Program-made: the position numbers and the translations under genes | Assembly: GCA_035610365.1 (NCBI GenBank) | Contig: CM069432.1 | Coordinates: forward strand, 126,428,255 to 126,492,254 | Reading direction: 5' to 3' | DNA: 64,000 nucleotides | Source of the DNA: Aquatica leii | Lineage: Eukaryota > Arthropoda > Insecta > Coleoptera > Lampyridae | The notes under the pieces: generated by a model | What the model was told of the DNA's origin: nothing | Seen by the model: the letters and a program-made list of their open reading frames with translations, nothing else | The model's database searches: none | In this document: positions 12,080 to 23,374 of the stretch, one piece after another | Layout of the letters: every line of letters starts with the position of its first letter | How positions within the stretch are numbered: the stretch's first letter is position 1

Positions 12080-13030
12080 AAACCTACTATAGAAGCAATT
12101 TATAACGTTATTAAAGACGATTTAATTGGATTCTTGGGAAAGAAATCGTCACTTAGGATGTTGTTAATAAAAATGGGTTTTAGGTAGGATAATTGTTTAT
12201 TTTTGCATTACTTTTTTAACAGTATTTTATTCAGATGGAGAAAAACAATGGATGATGGGACGTAAAATACTTGTGGAATGACATTACGTTCATATATATG
12301 ATTAATTACTAATTATTGTAAAAGCTGAACAACCAATTGTATATATCGGTTAGTAAACTGGATTATAAACGTTAATTATATTCTATAATTTTGTATAAAT
12401 TCTAGATGAAAGATACATAAATGAATCTCACACGTCGATAATTCAGCTGCAAGTCTTAAATCCCAATAGGAAAGGGAAAGAAGTTATAGTACACGCTGGT
12501 ATGTCTACATGATTTTTCATACCATTTTATCATTTACCATTATTCATTTTAGGTGTGAAATGTGTTTCATCAAGTTTTGTTGATATTTAAAACGGGAGAT
12601 TCTCATAATGATCTGAACTACATAAATTATAAAAGGTGGATTGATGACCAATTGCTACCCAACTTACAACAGAATTCTGTAACTGTAATGGATACTGCAA
12701 GTTACCTTAACGTGTTATAGCTATGAGGCATCCAATTTCGACAAGTCGAACGGCAGAAATGACTACCTGGTTAATGGAATGTGGAATCTCATATGATAAA
12801 ACATTAACAAAACCAGAACTTATACTTAATAAAATTAAATAAACCAGGTTACATTCAATAGAGTATTGATTCAATATTTGCGAAGAATAGGCACACCGTA
12901 TGTATCATTTGCTGCCATACCAGATGAATGGCGCAATGTATGTTTTTACTAAAAGAAGTTGAAACGTTTATAATACAAGTAACTATTGATACTTTCGATG
13001 AACCCTTTGACAGTATGTGGGGTATTGAGT
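12080..13030 (+). pseudogene. DDE (IS630/Tc1-like) transposase relic with short introns
   Basis: Broken transposase related to the one at 14190-15380. Visible pieces in order: KPTIEAIYNVIKDDLIGFL and KSSLRMLLIKMGFR (about 12080-12183), DERYINESHTSIIQLQ (about 12405-12450), KGKEVIVHAG (about 12472-12498), RWIDDQLLPNLQQNSVTVMD (about 12637-12690, second catalytic Asp), a piece on binding-domain helices near 12740-12830, and IIQVTIDTFDEPF near 12975. Two segments look like introns: 12184-12234 and 12499-12552. Each starts GT, ends AG, and rejoins the frame exactly (GF-RWRKT and HAG-VKC). A frameshift and stops elsewhere make it a pseudogene. Confidence 0.7.
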
Positions 13031-14130
13031 AATAATGATACTTAATTAACTGCTTAAAATATGTATTTTCTGATTTATGTAGCAGAAATAAATAAATTTT
13101 CTAATTTTAGGATGTCAGACTAACTGTAATAATGTTATACCAATACTAACAAATCTTAAACTGTGTATTATTAATTACTTTACTGTTTAAATAAAGTACT
13201 CTGTTTTTTTGCAATATTAATTTTTACAAATACTTCTGCATATACTTTGTCGAAAGCTTACAACCATTTTTAATAAATCTTGAAAAAATGAGTTCTAAGT
13301 TTGGTTAATCGCACTTTAAATTAAAGTTCAATGTAGTACTCGTAAATGAGTACAGAAGGTTTACAGTACGATTTATAAAAAATAGTTTACGGTTTCCAAA
13401 TAAAACAAAGATAACTAACTCGTAATAAGGCTTTCAAATCATTTTGTTTAAATTTGTTTGAAGACTTGTCCTGTAAGTTACACTTTAATTGCAATCCATT
13501 TTTATTATGATTTCATTCTAAAGCTCCACATAATAGATTGGTTATTTATTTGTTTATCTAATAGGCAAATCGATAGTTATTAATGTAATGAAGTAAATAA
13601 GAAAGTTATTAAGCGGTTATCTTTAATTACTACAATAAATGTTATTGTCGCATTTCTTTCAAAATTTTCTATAAAATTTAAGAATAAATAGGTAAGTACC
13701 AAAACATGTGCGTTTCAATTGTACAAATTTACTTTAGTAATATATAAATTAATAAGCAGGATGTTATGTAAAACTAGAAATGGCTGATAAAATCATCAAA
13801 TGTATGTAATTTAATTAGATACATTAATCATCTGCACAACTATAGTCACCGACGTCAATAATGAGTTAACGACATCTATAATATATATATCTGAAACACT
13901 TAATTATTTTCAGCGGTTATATCCCCTGCAGTGTATGCAACAACTTGTAAAATTCTCACAACAACTCAACCGAACGTTCCATTTATCACCGCAAAACGCC
14001 ACCACTGTAGGACCGTTTTAACACAATTATATACTTGTTACTATGAGCCTAGGCTCGTAATTCGCAATAAAGGATCATAATATATGTTGTGTATGTTGAA
14101 ATACCTACACATAGGCTCATACTATACACG

Positions 14131-14170
<40 letters not shown>

Positions 14171-14189
14171 CTTATCATTATTATGACTA
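13031..14189. other. Intergenic, nothing coding recognised
   Basis: A+T-rich sequence between the two DDE relics. It holds the (AT)n run listed separately and no supported gene. Confidence 0.55.
14131..14169. repeat. (AT)n microsatellite
   Basis: Nearly forty uninterrupted bases of alternating T and A, just before the DDE transposase relic. Confidence 0.95.
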
Positions 14190-15380
14190 GAACTATAAAG
14201 AAAACTATCCATTCTGTGGCTCGAAACATTATAAAAATTGTTATTTAGTTCTTTGGTAGTCAAAAAGCTGCTGGTGAATAGGCATTTCTTTTGGACAAAG
14301 CAACCAAACTTGCAGCGGCTGTTGTTAAGAAACCAGTAGCTGCTATTTTGAGAATTAGAAAAGAAGCTATTGTATCTGACAGTGATCTACTAAAATCATC
14401 TTCAAAAAAAGGAGAAGCGGAGGATCCAAAAAAATAGTGATAGTGATGGATGACTACTATTCAAGAATTTTACAAAGAACAGTGAAAGAAAGTTAAACGG
14501 TTGACAAGCAAATGCCAACATTAAAAATTTTACTGAATAAGATAGAAGGCAAGATTAATTATACTGGCGGACAACACACTATTCAAAAACATCTTTTAAA
14601 AATTGGCTTCAAATTTAAAAAATGTGAGAACCAACAAAAACTGCTCATGTAACGCAATGATATTGTAGCTTGGCGTTCTCGTTATGTACGAAAGTTGAGA
14701 AAGTTGAGTTGTTCTTGGAGAAAATAAAAAACCAATTGCATATTTAGACAAAACCTTTATTGACCCATCTTATGAGGCGAGTAAGTGTTGGCAGTCAAAG
14801 GATCAACCAGGTGTACATAATGCTGATCGTTCTGGTCAACGGTACATTATTGTATACGCAGGTAGTGCGTATGGATTTGTAAACAACGGTTTATTAATTT
14901 TTAAATCTAAAAAAAAATCAGGAGAATACCACGATGACATGAATCAGCACAATTTTATGCAATTAATCAAAAAACAATTAATCCCAAATTTGCCACCAAA
15001 AGAAATCGTTATGGATAATGCACCGTACCACAATGTTCAAATCAACAAACCTCCAACACAAGTTACAAGAAAGCAGCAAATTAGAGCCTGGCTTAAAAGT
15101 AACCAGGTTTCAACACAGGGATATGTGGAACGCTGAATGGTTAGAACTGATTGGCTACACTAAAACATAAAGTCCAAATGAATAACGTACAGCAAAATGC
15201 CACGAAAATCGAGGTGTTAGTGAGAAATACATTGGACAGTGCATGCATGAGGATTAGTTGGCTCAAGAAATATAGGTAAACAATGGATTAGTTGACAAAA
15301 TAGTGGTAAATTTTAAATTTGTAGTAAATACTGGTTCATCGAAAGATAACACAAGTTTGGTAGAAGAAGATTATTAAAAT
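14190..15380 (+). pseudogene. DDE (IS630/Tc1-like) transposase relic, intronless
   Basis: Better-preserved relative of the relic at 12080-13030, same strand. Pieces in order: KPVAAILRIRKEAIV (about 14323), LLNKIEGKINYTGGQHTIQK and HLLKIGFKFKK (about 14530-14620, N-terminal DNA-binding domain), KKPIAYLDKTFIDPSYEA (about 14727-14780, first catalytic Asp), YIIVYAGSAYGFVNNGLLIF, then an open frame 14939-15136 with LIPNLPPKEIVMDNAPYHNV (second catalytic Asp in VMDNAPYH). The C-terminal acidic tail is seen near 15340-15370 as TGSSKDNTSLVEEDY. Frameshifts lie near 14400-14480, 14650, 14705 and after 15136. The stretch matching both introns of the first copy is continuous here. Confidence 0.8.
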
Positions 15381-15929
15381 AATTAATAAAATTGTTTAAA
15401 TAGGTACCTGTTCAATAAATTTTGATTTTAATTTAAGAATTAATTTTTGTTGTTAAAAATTGTTAAAACAAATAACTTATTTGTTTATTCGATAAAAGAT
15501 AAAACTTGAATACATTTAAAATATGCGAAAGGAATTTTATAAAGTTATTTAAAAGTGTTTCTGTAAAATTTAATATTGTTACTAAAAATTGTATATTCAT
15601 GTGTTGGTTTTTAAGTTTAATAAAGTATTTCTTTTATAGATCTGTTTCTTTGGGGTTTTGCAATGACAAAAATAGTTACATTGGTTATGCAGCACACAAT
15701 ACATTTATGTGTATCCAGCAATATACAATTAAATTAAGCGCCCAAATACTTTTTTTGGGATTTGTAACTTAAACCGGGTATAATGTTTTTATTCTTCGAT
15801 CTTTAGTGCTATATAGTTTAAATACTTTTTAGCACTATTAACTTAATTTGTATTTATATTAATGAACATTTTAAAACAACTATTATATATCGAAGTTTGT
15901 AACTAGTGAATATCAGTTGTTTTTGCTTT
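15381..15929. other. Intergenic, nothing recognised
   Basis: A+T-rich. It contains an 88-codon plus-strand frame (15506-15772) of phenylalanine- and lysine-rich composition with no recognisable motif. I treat that frame as chance. Confidence 0.55.
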
Positions 15930-16450
15930 TCTATAAGGAAAGTATAGCAATCGCAACTTCTTTGCAAAAATTTTTTTTGCAAAATTTTACGTTTCAAGGT
16001 TTCCTGAATTACAAAAATGCATTTTGGACAAATAAATTTTGGGTGTCATTGTGTGTAACAATGTACCCACAATTACTCTCGAACCAAAAGTCTTAATAAC
16101 TTGATATTTGGTACGGAACTGGCTTTTCATATGATTTCGGTTTTATTAAAAGATGGGCAGGATAAAGAAACCGGAAGTTGGTGTGGTGTATCCGCCATTT
16201 TTAGCAGTTTTGCTTATATAATTTTGTAATTATTTTAATTATTTTTAGTTTCATAGAGTTAATTCTTCCTAACAATTTATTCAAATACAAAAATTGTCGA
16301 ACATTAACAGTTTATTAGATATCTCATTTATAATTTAAAATGAATTCACAAATATAATCAAGGTTCGAATCCGGCTTTCGACAATTTTTTTAGAAAAAAA
16401 ATGATTTACTAAAGGGGAAAGCAATATCGAGGTGCACAAATATAGAAGTT
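15930..16450. repeat. Dispersed repeat, copy 1 (uninterrupted)
   Basis: About 300 bp here (15980-16275) recur at 35515-35800 in the same orientation. Shared runs include TTTTACGTTTCAAGG, TGTACCCACAAT, CTCTCGAACCAAAA and CTTATATAATTTTGTA. A second shared block (16365-16430, AATTTTTTTAGAAAAAAAA and GGGGAAAGCAA) matches 37050-37115. The other copy is split by a mariner-type element. No protein is recognisable. A tRNA box-B-like GGTTCGAATCC occurs at 16364 but its stem does not pair, so the origin of the repeat is unknown. Confidence 0.75.
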
Positions 16451-19400
16451 AATCGATATGACAACATAACCTTAATTTTGGATATATCTTAATGAAACCG
16501 AAAAGAAAAACTTTAAAATTATAACATGCTAAGAAGTCAATACAAACGTGTACATATCATTTCAAAGCGGGTAGAATAAAAAAAAATTATATTAAAATTA
16601 TGCAATGTGTAACACTACTAACTAGTACTTTTACTATTATTTTTTTTAAGGTTGGGGAATTTCCTTCTTACGCACGCTCTACTTTGTAGATGTTGCTGGG
16701 CGTGCGCATTGCAATTTAAATTGTTTTTATTTTCAAAAAGATAAATGAACGCAAACATGCCTTGAACTTTTAATAATAGACAACCCTGTTTGAATTATAC
16801 CGACATTTTTATTCTTGTAAGCAACGAGAGCGTAAACTAATTTCAGGAACAACTCGCTTTTTTGAAATTCAATTTCCAGTAATTAAATTTATATGACAAA
16901 TGTATTATTCTATACTTTGGTTCACCTTCTACTTGTGGTGTAAGTTGTACGGTATAACGTTAAGTACTTTAGTAGTTGTTCTTGAAGTTAGGAGTGCCTA
17001 TTAATTTGTATTACATTCCCAGCCTCAGCAATTAAAATTAGGTTTATAGCCTAAGTTTTTCTGAATTCTCTTATCTTTTGATTTTTTTCTCGATAATCTA
17101 TTACTTCCTATTAATTTTATTTTTAAGAATTACTTAAAATTAAATGCTGACAATCTTATATATGTTTATATTTAAGACAATCATCTATAGTACTAACTAT
17201 ATAAAATATAGATTATCTTATCCATTATACAGATACATTATTCTACTTATCTAAATAGTTATCTAGTAAAAATTTCAGAATTATGCCATCTAGACAAAAA
17301 TTAAATTGTTTATAATCTGATTTATTTAAACCACATGTGCCTTAATGTTTTTATATTAATTTCGCTACCTTTTTTATGAAACAAACACGGGTACTTTACC
17401 AGCATATCGCCAAGACTTCCTCAAAAAAAATTTTTTTGAAAGTTTTCTTTTAATTATGTAACTTTATTTTCCGTCGATCGTTCATTAATACTTATATTAA
17501 CGTATAATAATGTATCAAAAGTAGTGCGGTAATAGCCCCTATTACCGCACTACTTTTGAACCAATGAAATCAACGAATTTCTATTAACGCTCGATTTTCT
17601 TTTAACCAATAAAATCGTAGAAGCAAATTAAGATTTTTATGAGGTTACGTATATTGTATTAGTTAACGTTTTTAAATAAAAAATAAATTAAAAAAATCAC
17701 CTCTGCCTTATTATAATTAAACATTTCCAATAATTGTAGGTTAAGTAACCTGATAACTAAAATGAAAAAAAATGATATACTTTTGAGTTACCAAGTTGCT
17801 AAACGAAGCTGATAAAGTCCTTATTAACAAGAATTGTGGTCTACATCATCTGACTATTTTATGAGCACAAAATTGTCAATTGGTTTTTATCGATGATTTT
17901 CACTTGCTTTTGCGGAGCATTCCTAATATCAAAGTTGTGATGTTTGTATGTTATATAAAATGGTATATAAAAATAATTATAAACAGATTTTAGTTTATTA
18001 CATAAATAACGTATATTTTATACAAACCAATACTTATCATATAACTGTGTTATAGTGATACTCGTGTACTTCTTTTCCATACATATCGAAAACATTACGT
18101 ATGTATAAAAATAAGACAAAGAGCATTTAGTTATCGTTACTTTCATCGACATTACCTTCTTCATCTAATCTAAGCAACTACTTCTATGACATCTGCACTA
18201 ATTTGTAAAACATTGCTCATTATGCTTTGCTAAACTCCATATGAACTTTTATCAGATTCAAATTGTATCGATAAGTTAGTGAACAGCATTTTTTTTAGTA
18301 AATCATAAACTAAAAAGTTTTACTAAACAATTGTGTTACTAAAAATTAGCTTTTTGCATGCTGTTCATTTAAAAACTACAATGTAGCACATTATGTTACG
18401 GTTAATATCACAAATCTATAATACCAATAATCGATTATGAATTTCTCGTCTGTACATACCAGATTATTTTCTTTAAATTGCCGTTATGTAAATATTGTTA
18501 TAAACAAAAGTAACACAACAATATGATAGAAAATATATATTTAATCTATAAGTAGGTGAACTAGTTTCTTCTCTCTTAAGCCATCATTCAGTAGTGACAA
18601 CGCTAAACTATAATTCGTGGCATTTTTTGTACTCAAACCCAATCTGTCGTAAGAATTTGTTTATGACATCTGGTTCACCGTTGTAAGTAACTTTCACTTA
18701 CATTTTCCAAACTAAAATGTTTACTGTCAAAACTTTCTTATCTACAAAAGTAAATATGTATTAAAATTACCATTGTTTTTACCGTAGATTTTTAATGATT
18801 CTTGGTTAGCCTGTAGTTTTATTCCTAATAACAATATTCGTCATTTATGAACCATTTTTAAATGTATAAACACTTTATTTGCTTTATAAATAATTTGGAT
18901 TTGCTTTTTACAGCAAGTTCAGCTTCTGTGTACAAAGAAAACAATCCCACGATTACCTTTCGGCTGATAAAAAAGAACTTTTTGATGTTTTGAGATGTAA
19001 TTTTCTTCGATTTCCTAACATTCTGTTAATCACATAAAACTAAAAAATGTTAGCAATCAATGATATTTTCAAAACTAATTATAATCAATCCGATTAAAAT
19101 TTTATTGACGCGTTGAGGTTATATAGCATTACCATTACTTAAAAATCCCACTACCGTTGATACAAAAATTAAACAATTGTTCAGTAGATAAAATTATAAA
19201 ATTATAAGTAAATGCAAAAATTAATAATATACGATCGACGGAAAAATTTAAAAACCAATTTGTTTGATAATATGCAATTAATAATCTCGACAACATTAAC
19301 GCTCTGGCTCGCTGTGCTCGCTCGCGCGTGAAAATGTTTCGATTATTGATTGCCTTCATTACCAACCTTGTTGGTTAAATAACTATTTCAACTAGTTTTA

Positions 19401-21510
19401 TTTTATAATTCTTTAATCTAGCAAGTTACTTGTTTTTAAATGTCTAAAGCATAATGTAAAATTGTATCATTAACAATCGCCAAAAATTACGATTGTAGTA
19501 GTAATATAAACACAGGAAACAAAAAAGATTATTACGTAAAAATATAATTATTTTATTTACAAATTTAGAAAGATTTAAAGCCAAGATTTGCAAATATAAA
19601 TGTTATACTTTACTAAAGGTATATGTAAACTTATAAAATCGCCAATAAGATTACAGATAACTAAATAACATACGTCAATGAATCATTTCTCTTACTTTAG
19701 AATTAAATTGTGCATTCTACAACAATTCTAGGACACTCTTTGAGTAAATTTCTGCATTAAAATGTAAGAAATCATATAAAAAATAAGAAAAATAGGTTTG
19801 AAACTACAATAATAATAGTTACTTGAACTTCTTTCTGATTTTCCGTAATTTTTAGAATATCTTAAAAAGTGCAAAATTAATAGAAATTTTAAGCGTACCG
19901 ATACTTTACTTATACATCACAGACGGTAATGAATATGTTTTAGTCAACTATACACCTTTTGATTTTCTTATTTAAATAAATATAAAGTAACATCTAATCG
20001 ACGATTTTTATTTATGTGTACTTTATTTATTTTGTATTTAATTTTATTGAAAAATATGTCATTACAATCTTGAAAGAATGTACATTACTAAGATCACTTC
20101 CACTTTTTCTTACTTGCGATGCTTATTTTCAATTTAAATTTTTAGTACTAGATGCCAACCTTAATAGTTATTTATTAAAAACATATATCTATAAAATATA
20201 GTTCTTGTTTAAAAAATTAATAACTTAATTTATTAAAATAAAACTTTGTTAAATGTACAATTATTAATTAATTGATCTTGATGTATTGATTAGCAGTAAT
20301 TTCATTAATTAAATACTTACCAAAATTTTATGTAATATGATTTTAATGTTCCTGATGATTAGATAGCGTTAATTTAAAATTCATATTTAAACAGTATTTC
20401 TTAACAGCAAAAATGAACATAACCAAATTATTTATACTTAAAAATGCCATAATATAAAAAGTAATTAAAAATATTGTTTAAAATGTAATTAACACTATTT
20501 TAATATAACTTAGCTTTCTAAGTATAATTTTCAAGTATCCACTTAGGAAAGAATAAATACTTTTTTGCTTTAATACGTCTATTCTCATTTTTAAATTAAA
20601 TTTAATATATATTGTGTGGTAAAAATACATTAATACAATTCGTTTCTGCTCGTATCTATTAGTAACACCCACACCTTTTGAAAACCAATTAATCATCTTT
20701 CCTTTACAATGAATTTAGAAATCACTTTCAATAGCGTGAAATGAAATTAATTTATCAAACTCAAAAAAACATTTAATTAATGAATATTTTAAAACTTTTG
20801 TTTAATTACATTTTTGTTATAAATATATTTTTATATTTAGTTACATAATGTCAGTGTTAATATCAAATAAATACATAGCTCCCTATTAATGCTAATATGT
20901 TATTGTAACATTAATAACAAAACAAAATTAACGGTTAATACTAATAAACAAATAAACCTGTTCAATTAAAACGATTGATACGAGTTCTAATATGTAAAAT
21001 GTGCACTAGATATAATACTTAGGAGTTTCCTAAAACCAATAATAGGTGCAAATAACTTAACGCTGAACCTTCTAAATAAGTTTGATTTCTTACAAAAGTT
21101 TAATAGATTTAGGAATTTAATAAAACAAATCAATACTGTATTAAACTCTATACCATGCTGCAAAATTATTAATTTTTTTATGAATTGAATTCCTATTGAA
21201 ACCTGTAAATTAATAAATAATAATATAAAGGCTTGCAACTGCTATGAATAAATATGTTGTGGGCATCTACGGTTTTATGCCTTTTTATTTGCAGTTTACT
21301 GCGGCTTTTTAGGTAGCGTCAAGTTGAAAGTTGAATTTAGTTATACCATGTTCAAAAGATTAGTTTATTGCAAATTAAAAAATAAAATTAATATAATAAT
21401 TGTAGAACAAACGTATGTACAAGAATATAAAAATAAAAAGTTAAATTGTATAAATTACGGCAGCAGTAGTTGTGTCACTTTTTAAGTAACGCTTGCAGTG
21501 CCTTTTGTTG
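16451..21510. other. Long A+T-rich intergenic stretch
   Basis: Five kilobases without a supported gene. The open frames inside (for example 19135-19365, 20016-20201, 20478-20696, 20987-21238) have compositions expected from A+T-rich DNA. Visible features are the perfect hairpin at 17515-17559, an inverted 11-base match (CCGTCGATCGT at 17471 versus ACGATCGACGG at 19231), and a GC-rich island at 19296-19330 built from GCTCGC repeats. Confidence 0.55.
17515..17559. repeat. Perfect inverted repeat, 21-bp arms, 3-base loop
   Basis: The left arm ends GTGCGGTAATAG and the right arm begins CTATTACCGCAC. The arms extend outward to TCAAAA / TTTTGA without a mismatch, separated by CCC. Outside the arms similarity ends. 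A shorter relative, AGTGCGGTAAT, occurs at 11072. It may be two TE ends joined head to head, or a hairpin-forming site. No terminator-like role is expected in an animal genome. Confidence 0.9.
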
Positions 21511-21518
21511 GTACTGTC
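21511..21518. repeat. hAT target-site duplication, left
   Basis: GTACTGTC directly precedes the left end of the hAT element and is repeated exactly at 23367-23374. Eight bases is the duplication length characteristic of hAT transposases. Confidence 0.92.
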
Positions 21519-23366
21519 TAGAGATGGAAAGTTCGATTCTTTTTGAAGAATCGATTATTTCAAACTGATTTGTTGAAATGATTTGTTTGTAATGATTCGT
21601 TCTTAAATACTCAAACCACGACGAAAACTGTAAATTACTTGCATGGTACAGTTCGTTTCCTGTTGTGATCGCGATGAAAAGCAAAGTTACAAGTAAAAGA
21701 TCCAAAATGGTGATATACAAAACGAAATATAATAAAATAAAAAATAATATTCTTGCAAAAAAAGGTAATCAGTTTGTCGATATAGAATAGCTGACTGACA
21801 ATTTTTTTTGCGAGGATTGTGGGTAGCATAATATTAAATAATAGATAGTTATTTATGTATCAAAAAGTACAAAAATACGATTTTAGCAGACAAATCTGAT
21901 TTTACTGTAAGGCGTTCAACCAAGGTCTAAATATGAGATGAATTTGTCAAAATATTTTGCGCACGTAGTGTATACAAAACATCTTACCGACGGCGACAGA
22001 AATTTACACAATTATTAAAATCTAAAATCTTTGTTTTTTGGTAGGCTGGAATATTGAATTTATCAGCTAATTTTACCAAAACAAATTTTCTGGAATTGAC
22101 CTTCAATATACAAAATTACATCTATTTAAATTTAATGTAAGTTTTTAATATAATCCATAGTCTTCTTTTTCCGAGAATTCTGATCTGAGCGTTGAAACAA
22201 CAAACAAATCGTGGCAGATTAGTAGCCAGTTTTTATATGAGAACAATTATTGCAAATATTGCATTTATTTGTGTAGTGGGTTGTTTTAGGTTTTTTAAAC
22301 TTATTGCTTATCCGTGATTCAGTATTCAGTGGTGTTGACTTTATTTGCTGTGTTTATAGTTACCTACAAAAATGAATAAAAATTGCAACTTTATTTAGCG
22401 TCATCTTACCAAAATGAATGACGTCAAAGCGAAATGTGAATTGTGTTCTACATCTCTATCGACAAAGGGTGGAAGTACAACAAATTTAATTCGACATCTA
22501 CGTACGAAGCACTCCGCAGGTTTACAATTCGTTACCCCTTCAACTCTTTTATCAAATTCAGTAAATATAAACACTACAGTATGACCTTCTACGTCCACTG
22601 CTTCTGCGGCTTCTTTTATTTCAACATATTCAACCACTGCTTTAAGAGGCTTAAGTAGCTCTGCAAAAAAGAAATCGCAAAGTTTAATCTCAGAATTTTC
22701 GCATAGGCCACTACCAATAAATAAATCAATCAATTTACAAAATTATTAAAATTGTTAAATCCATCATATAATTTGCCTTCAAGAAACTAAAAAAAAAGTA
22801 AAAAATATAGTTCAATATTTTAAGAAAAATCCAGTCTGCACAAAAATTAAGAGATAATTATAAGCACATAGATTTTGATCGAGTTCTTAACTTAAAGCAT
22901 GTTGTCCCAACCAGATGGAACTCAACGTTTGAAATTTTTACTGGAATTATTAAATTAAAAAAACCGTTAGTTGCTACTATGGCTATAATTCAGTGCGAGC
23001 ATGAACAATTAAGTTCCGAGGAGTGAAATGTGCTGCAGCCTTCAACGAATTTATAAAATCACCGTAGAAATTACTGCATAAAAAATGTAACAATTAGTGA
23101 ACGAAGACACAGATTAAGTGCCACAAAAGTGTCCAAGTTACTATTTTTAAATTTTAATTTTAAGTATTGCAAACGATTTTTAACTTTTAAGTAATGCATT
23201 TATTTTTCAATGCTTTGTTAATTTTAGTTTTATTTCTTCGTTAAACTTTTTTATTTTTTTGTTGATTCAATAAAGCTTGGTGAACGACTTCAGTGAGTTG
23301 AATCCTTTTGGTCATGTCGGTGATTCGTTCGTTTTGAACAAATCGTTTGCGAACGACACATCTCTA
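21519..23366 (+). mobile_element. hAT-type DNA transposon, internally decayed
   Basis: The element starts TAGAGATG and ends CATCTCTA, so the short inverted ends match. It is flanked by a perfect 8-bp duplication. Near both ends are several copies of GATTCGTTC or GAACGA-type motifs, plausible subterminal transposase-binding repeats. It encodes a BED zinc finger and a scrap of the catalytic region on the plus strand. At 1848 bp it is shorter than an autonomous element, so it is a deletion derivative. The intact duplication suggests it is younger than most DNA transposons in the window. Confidence 0.92.
22414..23080 (+). pseudogene. hAT transposase relic with BED zinc finger
   Basis: The ATG at 22414 opens a frame that reads NDVKAKCELCSTSLSTKGGS and then NLIRHLRTKHSAGL. 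This is a BED-type zinc finger (C..C spaced to H....H), the DNA-binding domain of hAT transposases. An in-frame TGA at 22582 interrupts it after 56 codons. The same frame then continues with a serine/threonine-rich linker up to 22749. A later fragment, HVVPTRWNSTFEIFTGIIKL (about 22898-22955), is the conserved TRWNST motif found before the last catalytic Glu and dimerisation region. Most of the catalytic domain is missing. Confidence 0.85.
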
Positions 23367-23374
23367 GTACTGTC
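23367..23374. repeat. hAT target-site duplication, right
   Basis: GTACTGTC, identical to 21511-21518. Confidence 0.92.

Noticed and set aside
16361-16385. tRNA gene or tRNA-derived SINE at GGTTCGAATCC
   Set aside because: The flanking bases do not form a T-stem and no A box lies at the right distance.
22401-22733. 110-codon minus-strand frame
   Set aside because: It overlaps the hAT BED-finger frame on the other strand, which has a clear domain. The minus frame is a shadow.
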